A stretch of 53,900 nt of DNA from Streptomyces cucumeris (GTDB taxonomy: Bacteria; Actinomycetota; Actinomycetes; Streptomycetales; Streptomycetaceae): NCBI RefSeq assembly GCF_024295805.1, contig NZ_JANCLX010000047.1:1-53900 (forward strand). The letters are read 5' to 3'. The notes under the pieces are model-generated. The model did no database searches, had not been told where the DNA came from, and worked only from the letters and a program-made list of their open reading frames with translations. Shown piece after piece: positions 7,429 through 15,866 of the stretch. The stretch's first letter is position 1. The number at the start of each line of letters is the position of its first letter. The position numbers were made by a program, and so were the translations under genes.

Positions 7429-8691
7429 GTGGCGGCGACACCTGGTGGCGGGGGCGGGCGGCGTTGGTTCGGGGGGCGCGGGGAGAGTCAGCGGGCCGAG
7501 GCGCAGGCCGCCAGGGACGCGGCCGCGGCCGCGTTCTACGAGCTGGACACCGCCCAGCGCGATCTGCGGATCTCGATAGAGACGATCACGGCGGTGGACG
7601 ACTCCCCCGCCGCCCGCCGCACCGCCGCGGACTTCGCCGCGCTCGGACAGCGGATCGACCAGGTCAGCCATGACTACATCACCGCGGTCGACGCCCATGA
7701 CCTCGACCGGGACGATCTCGACGGGGCCACCGCCGGCCGTGCGCGGATGGATCTGACCCGGGCCAAGGACGAGCTGCTGCGCACCAAGGCCGAGCTCGAC
7801 CGGTTCGCGCAGGGGCTCGGCCCGCAGTTGCAGCAGGCCGAGACGCAGCTCGCGCGGCTGGCGCCCGCCGTGGAGCGGGCGCGGCAGGCGCTGCTCGCCG
7901 CCACGAACGCGCTGGACGCAGTACGGGCCTCCGGGCTGCGGGCGGACGATCTCGCGGCGCGGCTGGCCGCCCTCTCCCCCGAGCTGACCAAGCTCAACCA
8001 GGGTGCCGGGCAGCACGGTGTGCAGGACACCATCCGGCGCGCGGACGATGTGCTGCGCAAGGCCGAGGCCGTCCGGGGCGAGGCCGAGCGGCTGCCGGAG
8101 CGGGCCGCCGAGATCGACCGGCGGCTGGTGTCGCTGCGGACCCGTGCCCAGGCGATCACCACCCGGGCCGCCGGGGTCGAGCCGGTCCTCAGTGAGCTGC
8201 GCCGTCGTTACAGCGCCGCCTGCTGGCAGGACCTCCAGCCCGTCCCCGCGCAGGCCGAGCGGGACGTCGCCCGGGCCGAGGCGAAGCTCAAGGAGGCGCA
8301 GACGGCCCGCGAGGAGCAGCGCTGGCCGGACGCCACCGCGCTGCTCACGACCGTACGGGCCCTGCTGAACACCACCGACGAGGCGGTCTCCGCCGCCGGT
8401 GACCGGCTGCGGCGGCTGGACGAGGTGTCCTTCGACCACCAGAAGGAGGTCGAGCGCACCCGTTTCGCCATCCGCGACGCCCAGCGGCTGGCCATGGCCG
8501 GGCGCAGCACCCCGGATCCGCGCCATGCGCGCCCGCTGGACGACGCGGTGGGGCGGCTGGAGCGCGCCGTCGCGGGGCTGGAGGGGCGGCACCCGGACTG
8601 GTGGCACTTCCTCTCCGAGACCGAGGCGGTGCGGCAGACCGTCGGCCGGGTGGTGCAGGAGATCCGTGACGAGCGCGGCGGCGGGCACTGA
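7429..8691 (+). CDS. coiled-coil protein of unknown function
   Basis: The product is 420 residues from GTG 7429, preceded by GGGAGAGGGA. An in-frame ATG at 7393 is possible but lacks such a site. After a Gly/Arg-rich start (residues 2-20), nearly the whole chain is helical with heptad-like Leu/Ala spacing and Glu/Arg-rich faces. Runs such as LDRFAQGLGPQLQQAETQL and DRRLVSLRTRAQAITTRA predict long coiled coils. There is no signal peptide or membrane segment. The repeats recall cytoskeletal or envelope-stress coiled coils, but I recognise no specific family. The FmdB gene begins 51 bp downstream with its own probable promoter. Confidence 0.75.
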   Translation: MAATPGGGGGRRWFGGRGESQRAEAQAARDAAAAAFYELDTAQRDLRISIETITAVDDSPAARRTAADFAALGQRIDQVSHDYITAVDAHDLDRDDLDGATAGRARMDLTRAKDELLRTKAELDRFAQGLGPQLQQAETQLARLAPAVERARQALLAATNALDAVRASGLRADDLAARLAALSPELTKLNQGAGQHGVQDTIRRADDVLRKAEAVRGEAERLPERAAEIDRRLVSLRTRAQAITTRAAGVEPVLSELRRRYSAACWQDLQPVPAQAERDVARAEAKLKEAQTAREEQRWPDATALLTTVRALLNTTDEAVSAAGDRLRRLDEVSFDHQKEVERTRFAIRDAQRLAMAGRSTPDPRHARPLDDAVGRLERAVAGLEGRHPDWWHFLSETEAVRQTVGRVVQEIRDERGGGH

Positions 8692-8742
8692 GCACTCCCG
8701 GTTCACCGCCCTGACCTGGCCTTCGCTGGCTATGCTCCTGGC

Positions 8743-8976
8743 ATGCCTCGCTATGAGTACCGCTGCCGCTCCTGCGGCACCACCTTCGAGCTGAACCGGC
8801 CGATGGCCGAGTCCGGCGCGCCCGCGTCCTGCCCCGAGGGGCATGACGACACCGTGAAGCTGCTGTCCACCGTGGCCGTGACCGGCACCGCCGGTGCCTC
8901 CGGCGCGGCCGCCGCGCCGCCGCGGCCCCAGGGCGGCGGCGGGGGCGGCTGCTGCGGAGGTGGCTGCTGCGGTTGA
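8743..8976 (+). CDS. FmdB-type zinc-ribbon protein with Cys-rich tail
   Basis: The product is 77 residues. The N-terminus MPRYEYRCRSCGTTFEL is the FmdB/putative regulatory zinc ribbon. Likely ligands are C8, C11, C30 and H34 (CPEGH). The last 14 residues are a Gly/Cys run with two CC pairs (GGCCGGGCCG), an extra potential metal site. TATGCT at 8731-8736 is a plausible -10 box only 6 bp before the ATG, so the mRNA may be leaderless. The family's function is not established; formamidase regulation was the original suggestion. Confidence 0.85.
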   Translation: MPRYEYRCRSCGTTFELNRPMAESGAPASCPEGHDDTVKLLSTVAVTGTAGASGAAAAPPRPQGGGGGGCCGGGCCG

Positions 8977-9108
8977 GGGGATCCGGTCGGGGGCGGATCC
9001 TGGGAAGTACCTGCGTACCCGCACGGGTGCGGTACGGCCCGCGGGTACGGCCTCGGCGTACGGCCTGAACGGCGCCGCCGGGGTCCGGCGAAGCGAAGGA
9101 GGCCGGAG

Positions 9109-10050
9109 ATGGCTACGGGCCGCCCCTCCCCCATCGGAGCACACCCCGCGGGAATCGCGCGGCACTTCCCCGAGCGGATCGGTGGGCACACCACACTCGA
9201 CGAGCACCTGCCCGTCGATCACGGGCTCAGCAAGGTCTACCGCGTCGGCGCCGGGCTCACCGGGCTCGTCCTGGTCGCCTTCGGCATCCTCGGTCTGATC
9301 GACAAGATCGGTTTCTTCGCCACCGGTGACAACACCGTCGCCGGGCTCAACACCAACGGCGCGCTGAGCGTGCTGTCCATCGCCATCGGTGTGCTGCTCT
9401 TCGTCGGCATGGTCATCGGCGGCAACTTCGCCTCGACGCTCAACATCGTGCTCGGCGTCCTCTTCCTGCTCAGCGGATTCGTCAATCTCGCCCTGCTGGA
9501 GAGGGAGTTCAACCCCCTGGCGTTCCGTCTCCAGAACGTGCTGTTCAGCTTTGTGGTGGGGCTGATGCTGATGTGGTTCGGCATGTACGGGCGGGTCAGC
9601 AGCAAGCTGCCGCACGACAACCCGTACTGGCGGGCCCGCCACCCCGACCTGGCCGAACGCGAGGACCGGGCGCGCGCGTCCGGCACCACCACCCGGCACC
9701 GTGCCGTCGAGCGCGGTGCGGGAGGGACGGCGGAGGCCACCCAGGGGGCCGTCCAGGGGCGGCCGGAGGGCGAGGAGCGGGGCGAACGGGCCGGTCAGCC
9801 GCCCGGTAAATGGGGCAAGCTGGACCGGCCCGCCGAGTCCGGAGGCGAACGGAAGCAGGCGGCCGGGGACGACGGCGGATCCCGCGACAGTGGGTCACAT
9901 GAGAGCGGATCCCGCGCCGATCAGCCCCCCGGCAAGTGGGGCAAAATGGACCACCCCGACGACCGTTCCGGAGATCCGTCCGCCGGAGAGCACCACCGCC
10001 CCCGGCGCCGGCTCCGCGACCGGTTCAGCCGCGGCGACGGGCCAGCGTGA
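9109..10050 (+). CDS. DUF4383 membrane protein with duplicated PPGKWGK tail motif
   Basis: The product is 313 residues. AAGGAGG sits 7 bp before ATG 9109. Residues 1-43 are cytoplasmic. Four membrane spans lie at about 44-64, 86-106, 109-130 and 142-160, matching DUF4383. The C-terminal 150 residues are hydrophilic and disordered, and contain two copies of QPPGKWGK(L/M)D(R/H)P at 230-241 and 272-283, with an Arg-rich end. Duplicated short linear motifs on a membrane protein's tail suggest a docking site for a cytoplasmic partner. The stop lies 26 bp inside the end of the convergent methyltransferase gene. Confidence 0.82.
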   Translation: MATGRPSPIGAHPAGIARHFPERIGGHTTLDEHLPVDHGLSKVYRVGAGLTGLVLVAFGILGLIDKIGFFATGDNTVAGLNTNGALSVLSIAIGVLLFVGMVIGGNFASTLNIVLGVLFLLSGFVNLALLEREFNPLAFRLQNVLFSFVVGLMLMWFGMYGRVSSKLPHDNPYWRARHPDLAEREDRARASGTTTRHRAVERGAGGTAEATQGAVQGRPEGEERGERAGQPPGKWGKLDRPAESGGERKQAAGDDGGSRDSGSHESGSRADQPPGKWGKMDHPDDRSGDPSAGEHHRPRRRLRDRFSRGDGPA

Positions 10051-10687
10051 GTCCGTCCGCGACCGTCAGCATGATCGATTCCATCCGGTCGTCCGCGGCC
10101 ACGTGCTCGTTGAACACCTTGATCGCGGCGCCGCTGCCGGTCGCCGCCGGATCGGTGACGTCCCCGTTGAAGAAGACGTTGTCCGCGACGATCACCCCGC
10201 CGGGGTTCAGCCGCGGCACCAGCTCCTCCCAGTAGTCGATGTAGCTCGCCTTGTCCGCGTCCAGGTAGACGAGGTCGATATGCGGTTCGGCGGGCATCGC
10301 CTTCAGCGTCTCCAGCGCGGGCGCGATCCGCAGATCGATGCGGTCGGCCACGCCCGCCTTCGCCCACGCCTCCCGCCCGTACGCGGTCCACTCCTCGGAG
10401 ACGTCACATGCGATCAGCCTGCCGCCCTCGGGCAGCGCCTGCGCCATCGCCAGCGCGGAGAAGCCGGTGAAGGTGCCGACCTCCACGATGTGGCGGGCAC
10501 CGGTCAGCCGGACCAGGAAGGCCAGCAGCGGACCCTGCTCCTCCGCCGACTGCATCCCGGCGTACTGGGGGAGCCGGGTGTGCGTGACCTCGACCAGCTC
10601 CCGCTGGACGGGGTCGAGCTGCGGATTGTGCCGCAGCATGTACTCGTACAGCTCGGGTGTGATCGGAGTGCTCTTGCTCTCGGCCAC
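10025..10687 (-). CDS. class I SAM-dependent O-methyltransferase (MdmC/CCoAOMT-like)
   Basis: The product is 220 residues. Motif I is VEVGTFTGFSALAMA, followed by the acidic adenosine-binding CDVSEEW. YLDADKASYIDYWEEL carries the metal-binding Asp expected in catechol/caffeoyl-CoA-type O-methyltransferases, and VADNVFFNGDV completes the divalent-metal site. GTG 10687 is chosen because GAAGGGGG lies just upstream; an ATG at 10711 would add eight atypical residues. The probable substrate is a small catechol-like phenol. It stands alone, so no pathway is implied. Confidence 0.9.
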   Translation of the reverse strand: MAESKSTPITPELYEYMLRHNPQLDPVQRELVEVTHTRLPQYAGMQSAEEQGPLLAFLVRLTGARHIVEVGTFTGFSALAMAQALPEGGRLIACDVSEEWTAYGREAWAKAGVADRIDLRIAPALETLKAMPAEPHIDLVYLDADKASYIDYWEELVPRLNPGGVIVADNVFFNGDVTDPAATGSGAAIKVFNEHVAADDRMESIMLTVADGLTLARRRG

Positions 10688-10907
10688 GGATCCCCCTTCA
10701 TGTCTGCTCATGTCTGCGCTCGACTGCCCGCAGGGCGCGGGACGGCCAGGTCACGGCGACTGTAACCCGAGCCGACGGGCGATTCGAGTGTGTTCGGGAT
10801 CGCGGCGGCGCCCCTTCGGTCCGCATACGGGCCCGGCCCCGGCCGACGCCGTACAGGCGGCGGACCAGGGCCGGTTGGACCTCACGGTATGACGCGACGG
10901 CGGCTGG

Positions 10908-11768
10908 TCAGCCCCGGCCGCGGGAGACGGCGCGGATGACCTCGCTGCGCGCCCGTGCCCAGGTGACCGAGGCACGCTCGGACAGGGCGCGGATGATGGC
11001 CTCGCCCGCCGCGACACCGCGCTCCTCGAGCGCGGTCACCTCCGGCGCGGTCCAGTCGGCGTCGGCCAGTTCGCCGTGGCCCGGACGCCAGCCGCGGTCG
11101 GCGCCCAGCAGCAGATCGGTGTCGAGCAGCGAGTCACCGGCGGCGAGCACCTCGTCCGCCCCGGTACGGCGCTTGATCTCGGCCACCGCCGCGCTCTTGG
11201 TGAGCGGCTTCGGCACCGCGTAGAGCTTGCGGCCCTGGAGCGAGACGGTCCAGCCGCGCTCCTCCGCCCACTCCGTCAGCTCCGTGACGTACTCGGCGGG
11301 CAGCCGGTCCCGTTCGACCACGAGATAGGCGAACAGATCGTCCGCCACCCGCTCCTTGAGCAGCCACGCGGGGTCGGCGGTGGCGCCGAGATGGGCGGTG
11401 ACCTCGGCGAGCGGGGCGCATTCGCCGTCCAGGCGGGCCCGCACACCACTGTGCCACTCGGGGTCGGATTCGCCGTCGACCAGCAGATGGCCGCCGTTGG
11501 CACAGACCGCGAAGCGGGACGGCGGGCCGGGGAGCCGGACCCGGCGGTACTGCTCGGGGGTGCGGGTGGTCGTCGGTACGAAGACGGAGGTGCGCGCCAG
11601 TTCGGCGAGCAGCCCGGCCGCGGTCTCCGTCATGTACGACAGCGGACGGCCCTCGTACACCTCGACGCACAACAGCCGCGGGGCCTCGGGGTCCGGTACG
11701 TCCAGGCCGAGCGCCGCCGCCGAGTAGATCAGGGTGCGGTCGAGGTCACTCGCCACCACAACACTCAT
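10908..11768 (-). CDS. HAD-superfamily phosphatase of the Ter-linked operon
   Basis: The product is 286 residues. Motif I is VASDLDRTLIYS (D8 and D10). TTRTPEQYRR fits motif II, LTKSAAVAEI supplies the motif III Lys, and AAGDSLLDTDLL supplies the motif IV acidic pair, giving a Cof/trehalose-phosphatase-like type II cap architecture. Its start overlaps the stop of the phosphoribosyltransferase gene by 4 bp, so it is co-translated with it. In the Ter-associated biosynthetic system described by comparative genomics, such a HAD enzyme accompanies two phosphoribosyltransferases and a CitE-like lyase. It would dephosphorylate the nucleoside-like product. The enzyme class is secure; the substrate is inferred. 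Confidence 0.88.
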   Translation of the reverse strand: MSVVVASDLDRTLIYSAAALGLDVPDPEAPRLLCVEVYEGRPLSYMTETAAGLLAELARTSVFVPTTTRTPEQYRRVRLPGPPSRFAVCANGGHLLVDGESDPEWHSGVRARLDGECAPLAEVTAHLGATADPAWLLKERVADDLFAYLVVERDRLPAEYVTELTEWAEERGWTVSLQGRKLYAVPKPLTKSAAVAEIKRRTGADEVLAAGDSLLDTDLLLGADRGWRPGHGELADADWTAPEVTALEERGVAAGEAIIRALSERASVTWARARSEVIRAVSRGRG

Positions 11769-14410
11769 CCTGCGTCCGCCGTTCTGCTCTCGACCATGTT
11801 CTCGTCTGATGAATTATTTTCAGCCACGGGGCTGTCGGAGACAGTCTGGCCGACCTCGGCGCCATCGGCTGTGACCTGGACCGCTTTTCCGTCAGCTCCG
11901 GTGGCTCCGCGGGTGTAGCGCGGGTGGATCAGCCCGACGCAGGTGTACGGCAGATCGTCGGCCTCCTCCACCGGAACACCGCGCTGTTCGGCCAGCAGCC
12001 GTACGTGGTCCAGGTCCGCGCCCGCGCCGCGCTTGGCGAGGATCTTCCACGGAACGCGGCGCAGCAGCACCCGAGTGGTCTCGCCGACGCCCGGTTTGAC
12101 CAGGTTGACGTCGTGGATGCCGTATTCCTCGCTGATCCGCTCGACGGCGGCCCAGCCCTCCCAGGTCGGGGTGCGGTCCTCGGCGGCCAGCCGCTTGACG
12201 TCGGCCGCGACCTGCTCCGTCACCTCGTCGAAGTGGCCGCGGACGGTGTCCAGGAAGAGTCCGGACACATCGGATCCGGCCAGTTCGCGGTAGAACTTCG
12301 CACCGTGGAAGTCATCCGGTCCGACCAGGTCGGCGCGGAGCACGGTGCGCGAGATCAGCCCGGAGACGGTGGAGTTGAGACAGGCGGAGGGGATGAGGAA
12401 GTCGTCCCGGGTGCCGTAGGTCTCGACACAGCCGCCGGGGTCGGCGAGGACGGCGATCCGCGGGTCGATGTCCGGGTAGGGGGCCACCGCGTCCGCGAGC
12501 TCCCGGGTGATCGCACCCTTACCGGTCCAGCCGTCGACGAACACGATGTCGGACGGGTCGTGATGGTCCGCCAGCCAGCGCAGCGCGGCGGTGTCGATAC
12601 CGCGTCCACGCACGATGGAGACGGCGTAGTGCGGCAGGTCGAGCCCGTGCGCATGGCGCGCCCAGTGGCGCATCAGCACACCGACGGGCGTACCGGCGCG
12701 GGCCAGCGAGACCAGCACCGGGCGCGGTGAACGCTCGGCGAGCACGGTCTCGGTGACGGCGCCGACCGCACGCGCGATCCGGGCGGCGGAAGCGGTCAGC
12801 GCACTGCGGAACAGCGCCTGGTACGCCTCGCTGGGCTGGTACTCCTGCGGCAGCGACTCGGCGTAGTGCGCACCGCCGCTCTGGATCGCCTCCTCGCGCT
12901 CCTCGGTGGGGGCCTCCAGCGTGACGTGCGAGAAGTCCTGGAGCAGCCAGCCGACGTCTTCGGGGGCGTAGGAGGAGAAATCGGGTCCGCGCAGGGGCTC
13001 GTGCGGGGGCTCGTGCGGGGCTTGCGGCATACGGGGGGCCTGTCGTTCGGTGCGGGTGACGGGGGGTGGTGAGGGGGGCCCGGCGGCGGGGGCGGCGGGG
13101 ACGTACGACGGGACGACGGCGAGCAGCACCCGGTCGGTGTGCGGCGCCAGCCGGGCGAGCAGTCCGCCGGGGGCGTGCAGCGCGGGGGTGTCGGCGGCCG
13201 AGTCCACCACCGCGACGACCGCGTCGAAGCGGCGCGCGGGGTCTCCGCCGGGCGCCACGTTGTACGCGAAGCGCGGGCCGGGGCCGTCGGCCGGGTCGTC
13301 ATGGGCGGGGAAGGCGATCCGGGTGCGGATGGCGTAGCCGGGGTCGTCGACGGGGAGCACGGGCGACCGCGTGGTCGTCGAGTACCGCACCTCGGCCCCC
13401 TCGACCGCGTCGTCCAGCGCCTCGGCCAGCCGCAGCGGTGCGTACATCAACTCCTCGAAGCCGAGGACGAGAACCCGGGGGCGGGCGCCGTCCGCGGGCA
13501 CCGGCAGCGCGGTGGCGATCCGAGCCGCCATCTGCGGCAGCGCCGACTCCAGCCGGGTGCGGTGGGCGGGGGTGAAGCCGTGGCGGCCGCCGTCGGGCAG
13601 CCCCTCGGGCCAGGCCAGTTCGACCCGCGGGACGGCGGGCGGGGTGAACTTCCCGGCGAGCTCCGGCTCATCGGCGGGCTCGTGCTCGGCCACCAGGTGC
13701 CGGCCGCGCTCCAGCACGCCCTCGGGGAGGTGGACGGTGCCCGTCGCCGCGGCGATCAGGTCCACCCGGGCGCCGAGTTCGGCCGTGAACGTCTCCAGCC
13801 GGGCGCGGTCCTCGGCCGAGCGCATATCGACCAGGGCGACCACCACGTAGTGCTCGCGGGGGAAGCGCCGGTGCAGGGCGGCGATGGTGTTGAGCACGGT
13901 ACGGCCGGTGGAGAACTCGTCGTCGACCAGGACGAGGGGACCGTCGCCGCCCAGCAGCCCGGGGTCCTCCGGCAGCAGCAGATGGGAGGTGGCGTGGCTG
14001 TGCTCCTCCTCGAAACCGCCGACCGTCGCGACACCGTCGACCGGACGGCGGGTGGAGTGCAGGTACGGCGCGAGGGCGATTCCGTCCGCGACGCTGTGAC
14101 CGAGGCCGGTGGCCGTCTCGGCGTACCCGAGCACCACCGCGCGCGCCGCGGCCTCGTCGCCCAGCAGCTCCCGGACCCGGTGGCCGAGCGCCACGCCCGC
14201 GCCGTGGACCGTACCGGGCCGCTGCGGGACGTGCTTGCCGAGCACGTTCGACACCAGCAGATGGGCGCGCTTGGGGTTGCGCCGCAGCGCGAGCCCCAGC
14301 AACCCGGTCAGCTCCGCACCGCCGTCGAGCCGAACCCCCAGCCGGTCCGCGACCCACTGTCCCGACCACACCACGCCGTACGCCTCGTCTCTCTCGCTCA
14401 TTCCGCTCAT
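11765..14410 (-). CDS. fused phosphoribosyltransferase - TRSP - StiP-type phosphoribosyltransferase - PELOTA protein
   Basis: The product is 881 residues. Residues 1-260 are an orotate-type PRTase with the PRPP loop LVDDEFSTGRT (161-171). Residues about 300-435 are the TRSP domain, with the eponymous TTRSP at 346-350. A Pro-rich linker spans about 438-475. Residues 478-750 are a second PRTase-like domain of the StiP type with FVDGWTGKGA (624-633). Residues about 765-860 fit a PELOTA-like RNA-binding domain. These two halves are usually separate neighbouring genes in Ter clusters; here they are one chain. The role is probably assembly of a nucleoside-like stress metabolite. ATG 14410 and ATG 14401 are both possible starts. 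It lies 12 bp after the lyase gene and overlaps the HAD gene. Confidence 0.85.
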   Translation of the reverse strand: MSGMSERDEAYGVVWSGQWVADRLGVRLDGGAELTGLLGLALRRNPKRAHLLVSNVLGKHVPQRPGTVHGAGVALGHRVRELLGDEAAARAVVLGYAETATGLGHSVADGIALAPYLHSTRRPVDGVATVGGFEEEHSHATSHLLLPEDPGLLGGDGPLVLVDDEFSTGRTVLNTIAALHRRFPREHYVVVALVDMRSAEDRARLETFTAELGARVDLIAAATGTVHLPEGVLERGRHLVAEHEPADEPELAGKFTPPAVPRVELAWPEGLPDGGRHGFTPAHRTRLESALPQMAARIATALPVPADGARPRVLVLGFEELMYAPLRLAEALDDAVEGAEVRYSTTTRSPVLPVDDPGYAIRTRIAFPAHDDPADGPGPRFAYNVAPGGDPARRFDAVVAVVDSAADTPALHAPGGLLARLAPHTDRVLLAVVPSYVPAAPAAGPPSPPPVTRTERQAPRMPQAPHEPPHEPLRGPDFSSYAPEDVGWLLQDFSHVTLEAPTEEREEAIQSGGAHYAESLPQEYQPSEAYQALFRSALTASAARIARAVGAVTETVLAERSPRPVLVSLARAGTPVGVLMRHWARHAHGLDLPHYAVSIVRGRGIDTAALRWLADHHDPSDIVFVDGWTGKGAITRELADAVAPYPDIDPRIAVLADPGGCVETYGTRDDFLIPSACLNSTVSGLISRTVLRADLVGPDDFHGAKFYRELAGSDVSGLFLDTVRGHFDEVTEQVAADVKRLAAEDRTPTWEGWAAVERISEEYGIHDVNLVKPGVGETTRVLLRRVPWKILAKRGAGADLDHVRLLAEQRGVPVEEADDLPYTCVGLIHPRYTRGATGADGKAVQVTADGAEVGQTVSDSPVAENNSSDENMVESRTADAG

Positions 14411-14422
14411 GCTCAGAAGATC

Positions 14423-15610
14423 TCAGGCCGTCCGCACACTCGCCGACAGCAGCTCCACGAAGCTCACGTCCTCGCGGGCGACACCGAACACCTCGGCGCG
14501 CAGCATGGTGCGCTCGGCCCAGGCGCGGTGCGGCTTCACCTCGTTCATCTTGTTGGTGTACGAGGAACGCAGCACCCCGCCCCCGTACCGCTCGGGCTCC
14601 AGGATGTCCGCCGCGTCGCTGAACTCCTCGTGGCTGACGACGGAGAGCGCGTGCACCGGGGCGACATGGGTGGGGTGGATACAGGTCTTGCCCATCAGGC
14701 CGTTCGCCCGGTCCAGTTCGATCTCGCGCAGCAGACCGTCCATGTCGTGCTCGATGAGCGCGGTGCGCAGCGCCTCCGCGCGGCCGCTGAAGGGGCTCAG
14801 CCGCAACTGCGGTTTGAACATCCGCTCATGCTGTTTGAAGTACTCCCACACCGGTCCGGTGACGGTGAAGCCGGTGCCGTCGGCCCGGCCCAGCATGTTC
14901 ACCACGTCCCCGATCACGGAGGCGATCATCTGGACGTCGTAGGCGGTCATATCGGGCGCCCGGCGCAGCGCGTACGTGGAGCACAGATCGGTGACGCCGA
15001 GCCGCAGTGCCAGCACCCGGTCCCGGTACTTGTCCACGATCCGGCCGATACCGCTGAGGGTTTCGGTGCGGGTCTCCCGGTGCATCAGCTCGGGGGATTC
15101 CAGGACCGGCATGGCGAAGAGCCGCCGTCCGCCGAGAGCGGCCGTGGCCTCGGCGGTCTCGGCGGAGATCAGTGCTTCGAGGAAGGCGGCGCCGCGTTCC
15201 TCGGTGAATTTCGGCAGTACGAATCCGGACAGCAGCCGGACGGTCGGACCCAGCCTCCGGACCAGGTCGACGATCTGCTCCGGGGTGCGGACGCGGATGA
15301 ACAGCAGCGGCAGCGCGGATTCCGCACCGCGTGCGGCGAGTGCGCCGAGCTGCTGCACGAGGTTCTCCTCGGCGCCGGTGACCTCGGCGTCATGGATGGA
15401 GTCCTCCAGGCAGAGCACCATGGACACCACACCGCGACCTGCCTGTTTGACGATGTCATCGGCGAGGCGGGGCCGGGTGGCGGGCGAGTACAGGGTGGCA
15501 CCGAGGGCGACCGCCAGGGTTCTGGCGGGCGAGGCCACGGTGAATTCACCGGGCTCCCGGTGAAAGAGGCCCGACCGTACCTCATCCGGCAGGTGTCCAA
15601 AATGCCTCAT
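14423..15610 (-). CDS. HpcH/HpaI aldolase / CitE-like lyase of the Ter operon
   Basis: The product is 395 residues, longer than CitE (about 300) as usual for the Ter-linked subgroup. GGGGAGA lies 5 bp before ATG 15610. Acidic metal-binding and substrate motifs are visible: VLCLEDSIHDAE, FIRVRTPEQ, FAMPVLESPEL and LRLGVTDLCSTY, and the C-terminal GKTCIHPTHVAPVHAL is the conserved CitE-type HP motif. It is the first gene of a three-gene leftward operon (lyase, PRTase fusion, HAD). It would cleave or form a C-C bond in the proposed metabolite pathway. It is divergent from the TerD/Pro-rich gene with a 256-bp shared promoter region. Confidence 0.88.
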   Translation of the reverse strand: MRHFGHLPDEVRSGLFHREPGEFTVASPARTLAVALGATLYSPATRPRLADDIVKQAGRGVVSMVLCLEDSIHDAEVTGAEENLVQQLGALAARGAESALPLLFIRVRTPEQIVDLVRRLGPTVRLLSGFVLPKFTEERGAAFLEALISAETAEATAALGGRRLFAMPVLESPELMHRETRTETLSGIGRIVDKYRDRVLALRLGVTDLCSTYALRRAPDMTAYDVQMIASVIGDVVNMLGRADGTGFTVTGPVWEYFKQHERMFKPQLRLSPFSGRAEALRTALIEHDMDGLLREIELDRANGLMGKTCIHPTHVAPVHALSVVSHEEFSDAADILEPERYGGGVLRSSYTNKMNEVKPHRAWAERTMLRAEVFGVAREDVSFVELLSASVRTA

Positions 15611-15866
15611 GTATCTCCCCGTATTACCGCTACCCGGTACGGGCCGTGCCGACCCCCGGTTGGCCGATAATCGTACGTGCGGGGAAGGGTCAAAAGTTCC
15701 CCAAGACCGTGAAAATCGCGTAACTCATCGGGGTCGGATCCATGTCCGTTCCTCCCCCCGACCGGCCCCCGAAACGGTCCCGCGCCCCCGCGCACCGGAC
15801 GCGCACCGCCTCCGCCCCCGCACCCTGCGTTGTCCCGGAGCAGTCCGGGAGGGCAGGATTGCGGTC

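Noticed and set aside
7246..9699. 817-codon open frame on the minus strand
   Set aside because: It is a shadow of the coiled-coil, FmdB and DUF4383 genes. It spans three real genes and their gaps, is rich in Arg/Gly/His, and lacks any motif.
13139..15670. 843-codon open frame on the plus strand across the Ter biosynthetic operon
   Set aside because: The minus strand holds clear PRTase and lyase motifs throughout. The plus frame is an antisense artefact of high GC.
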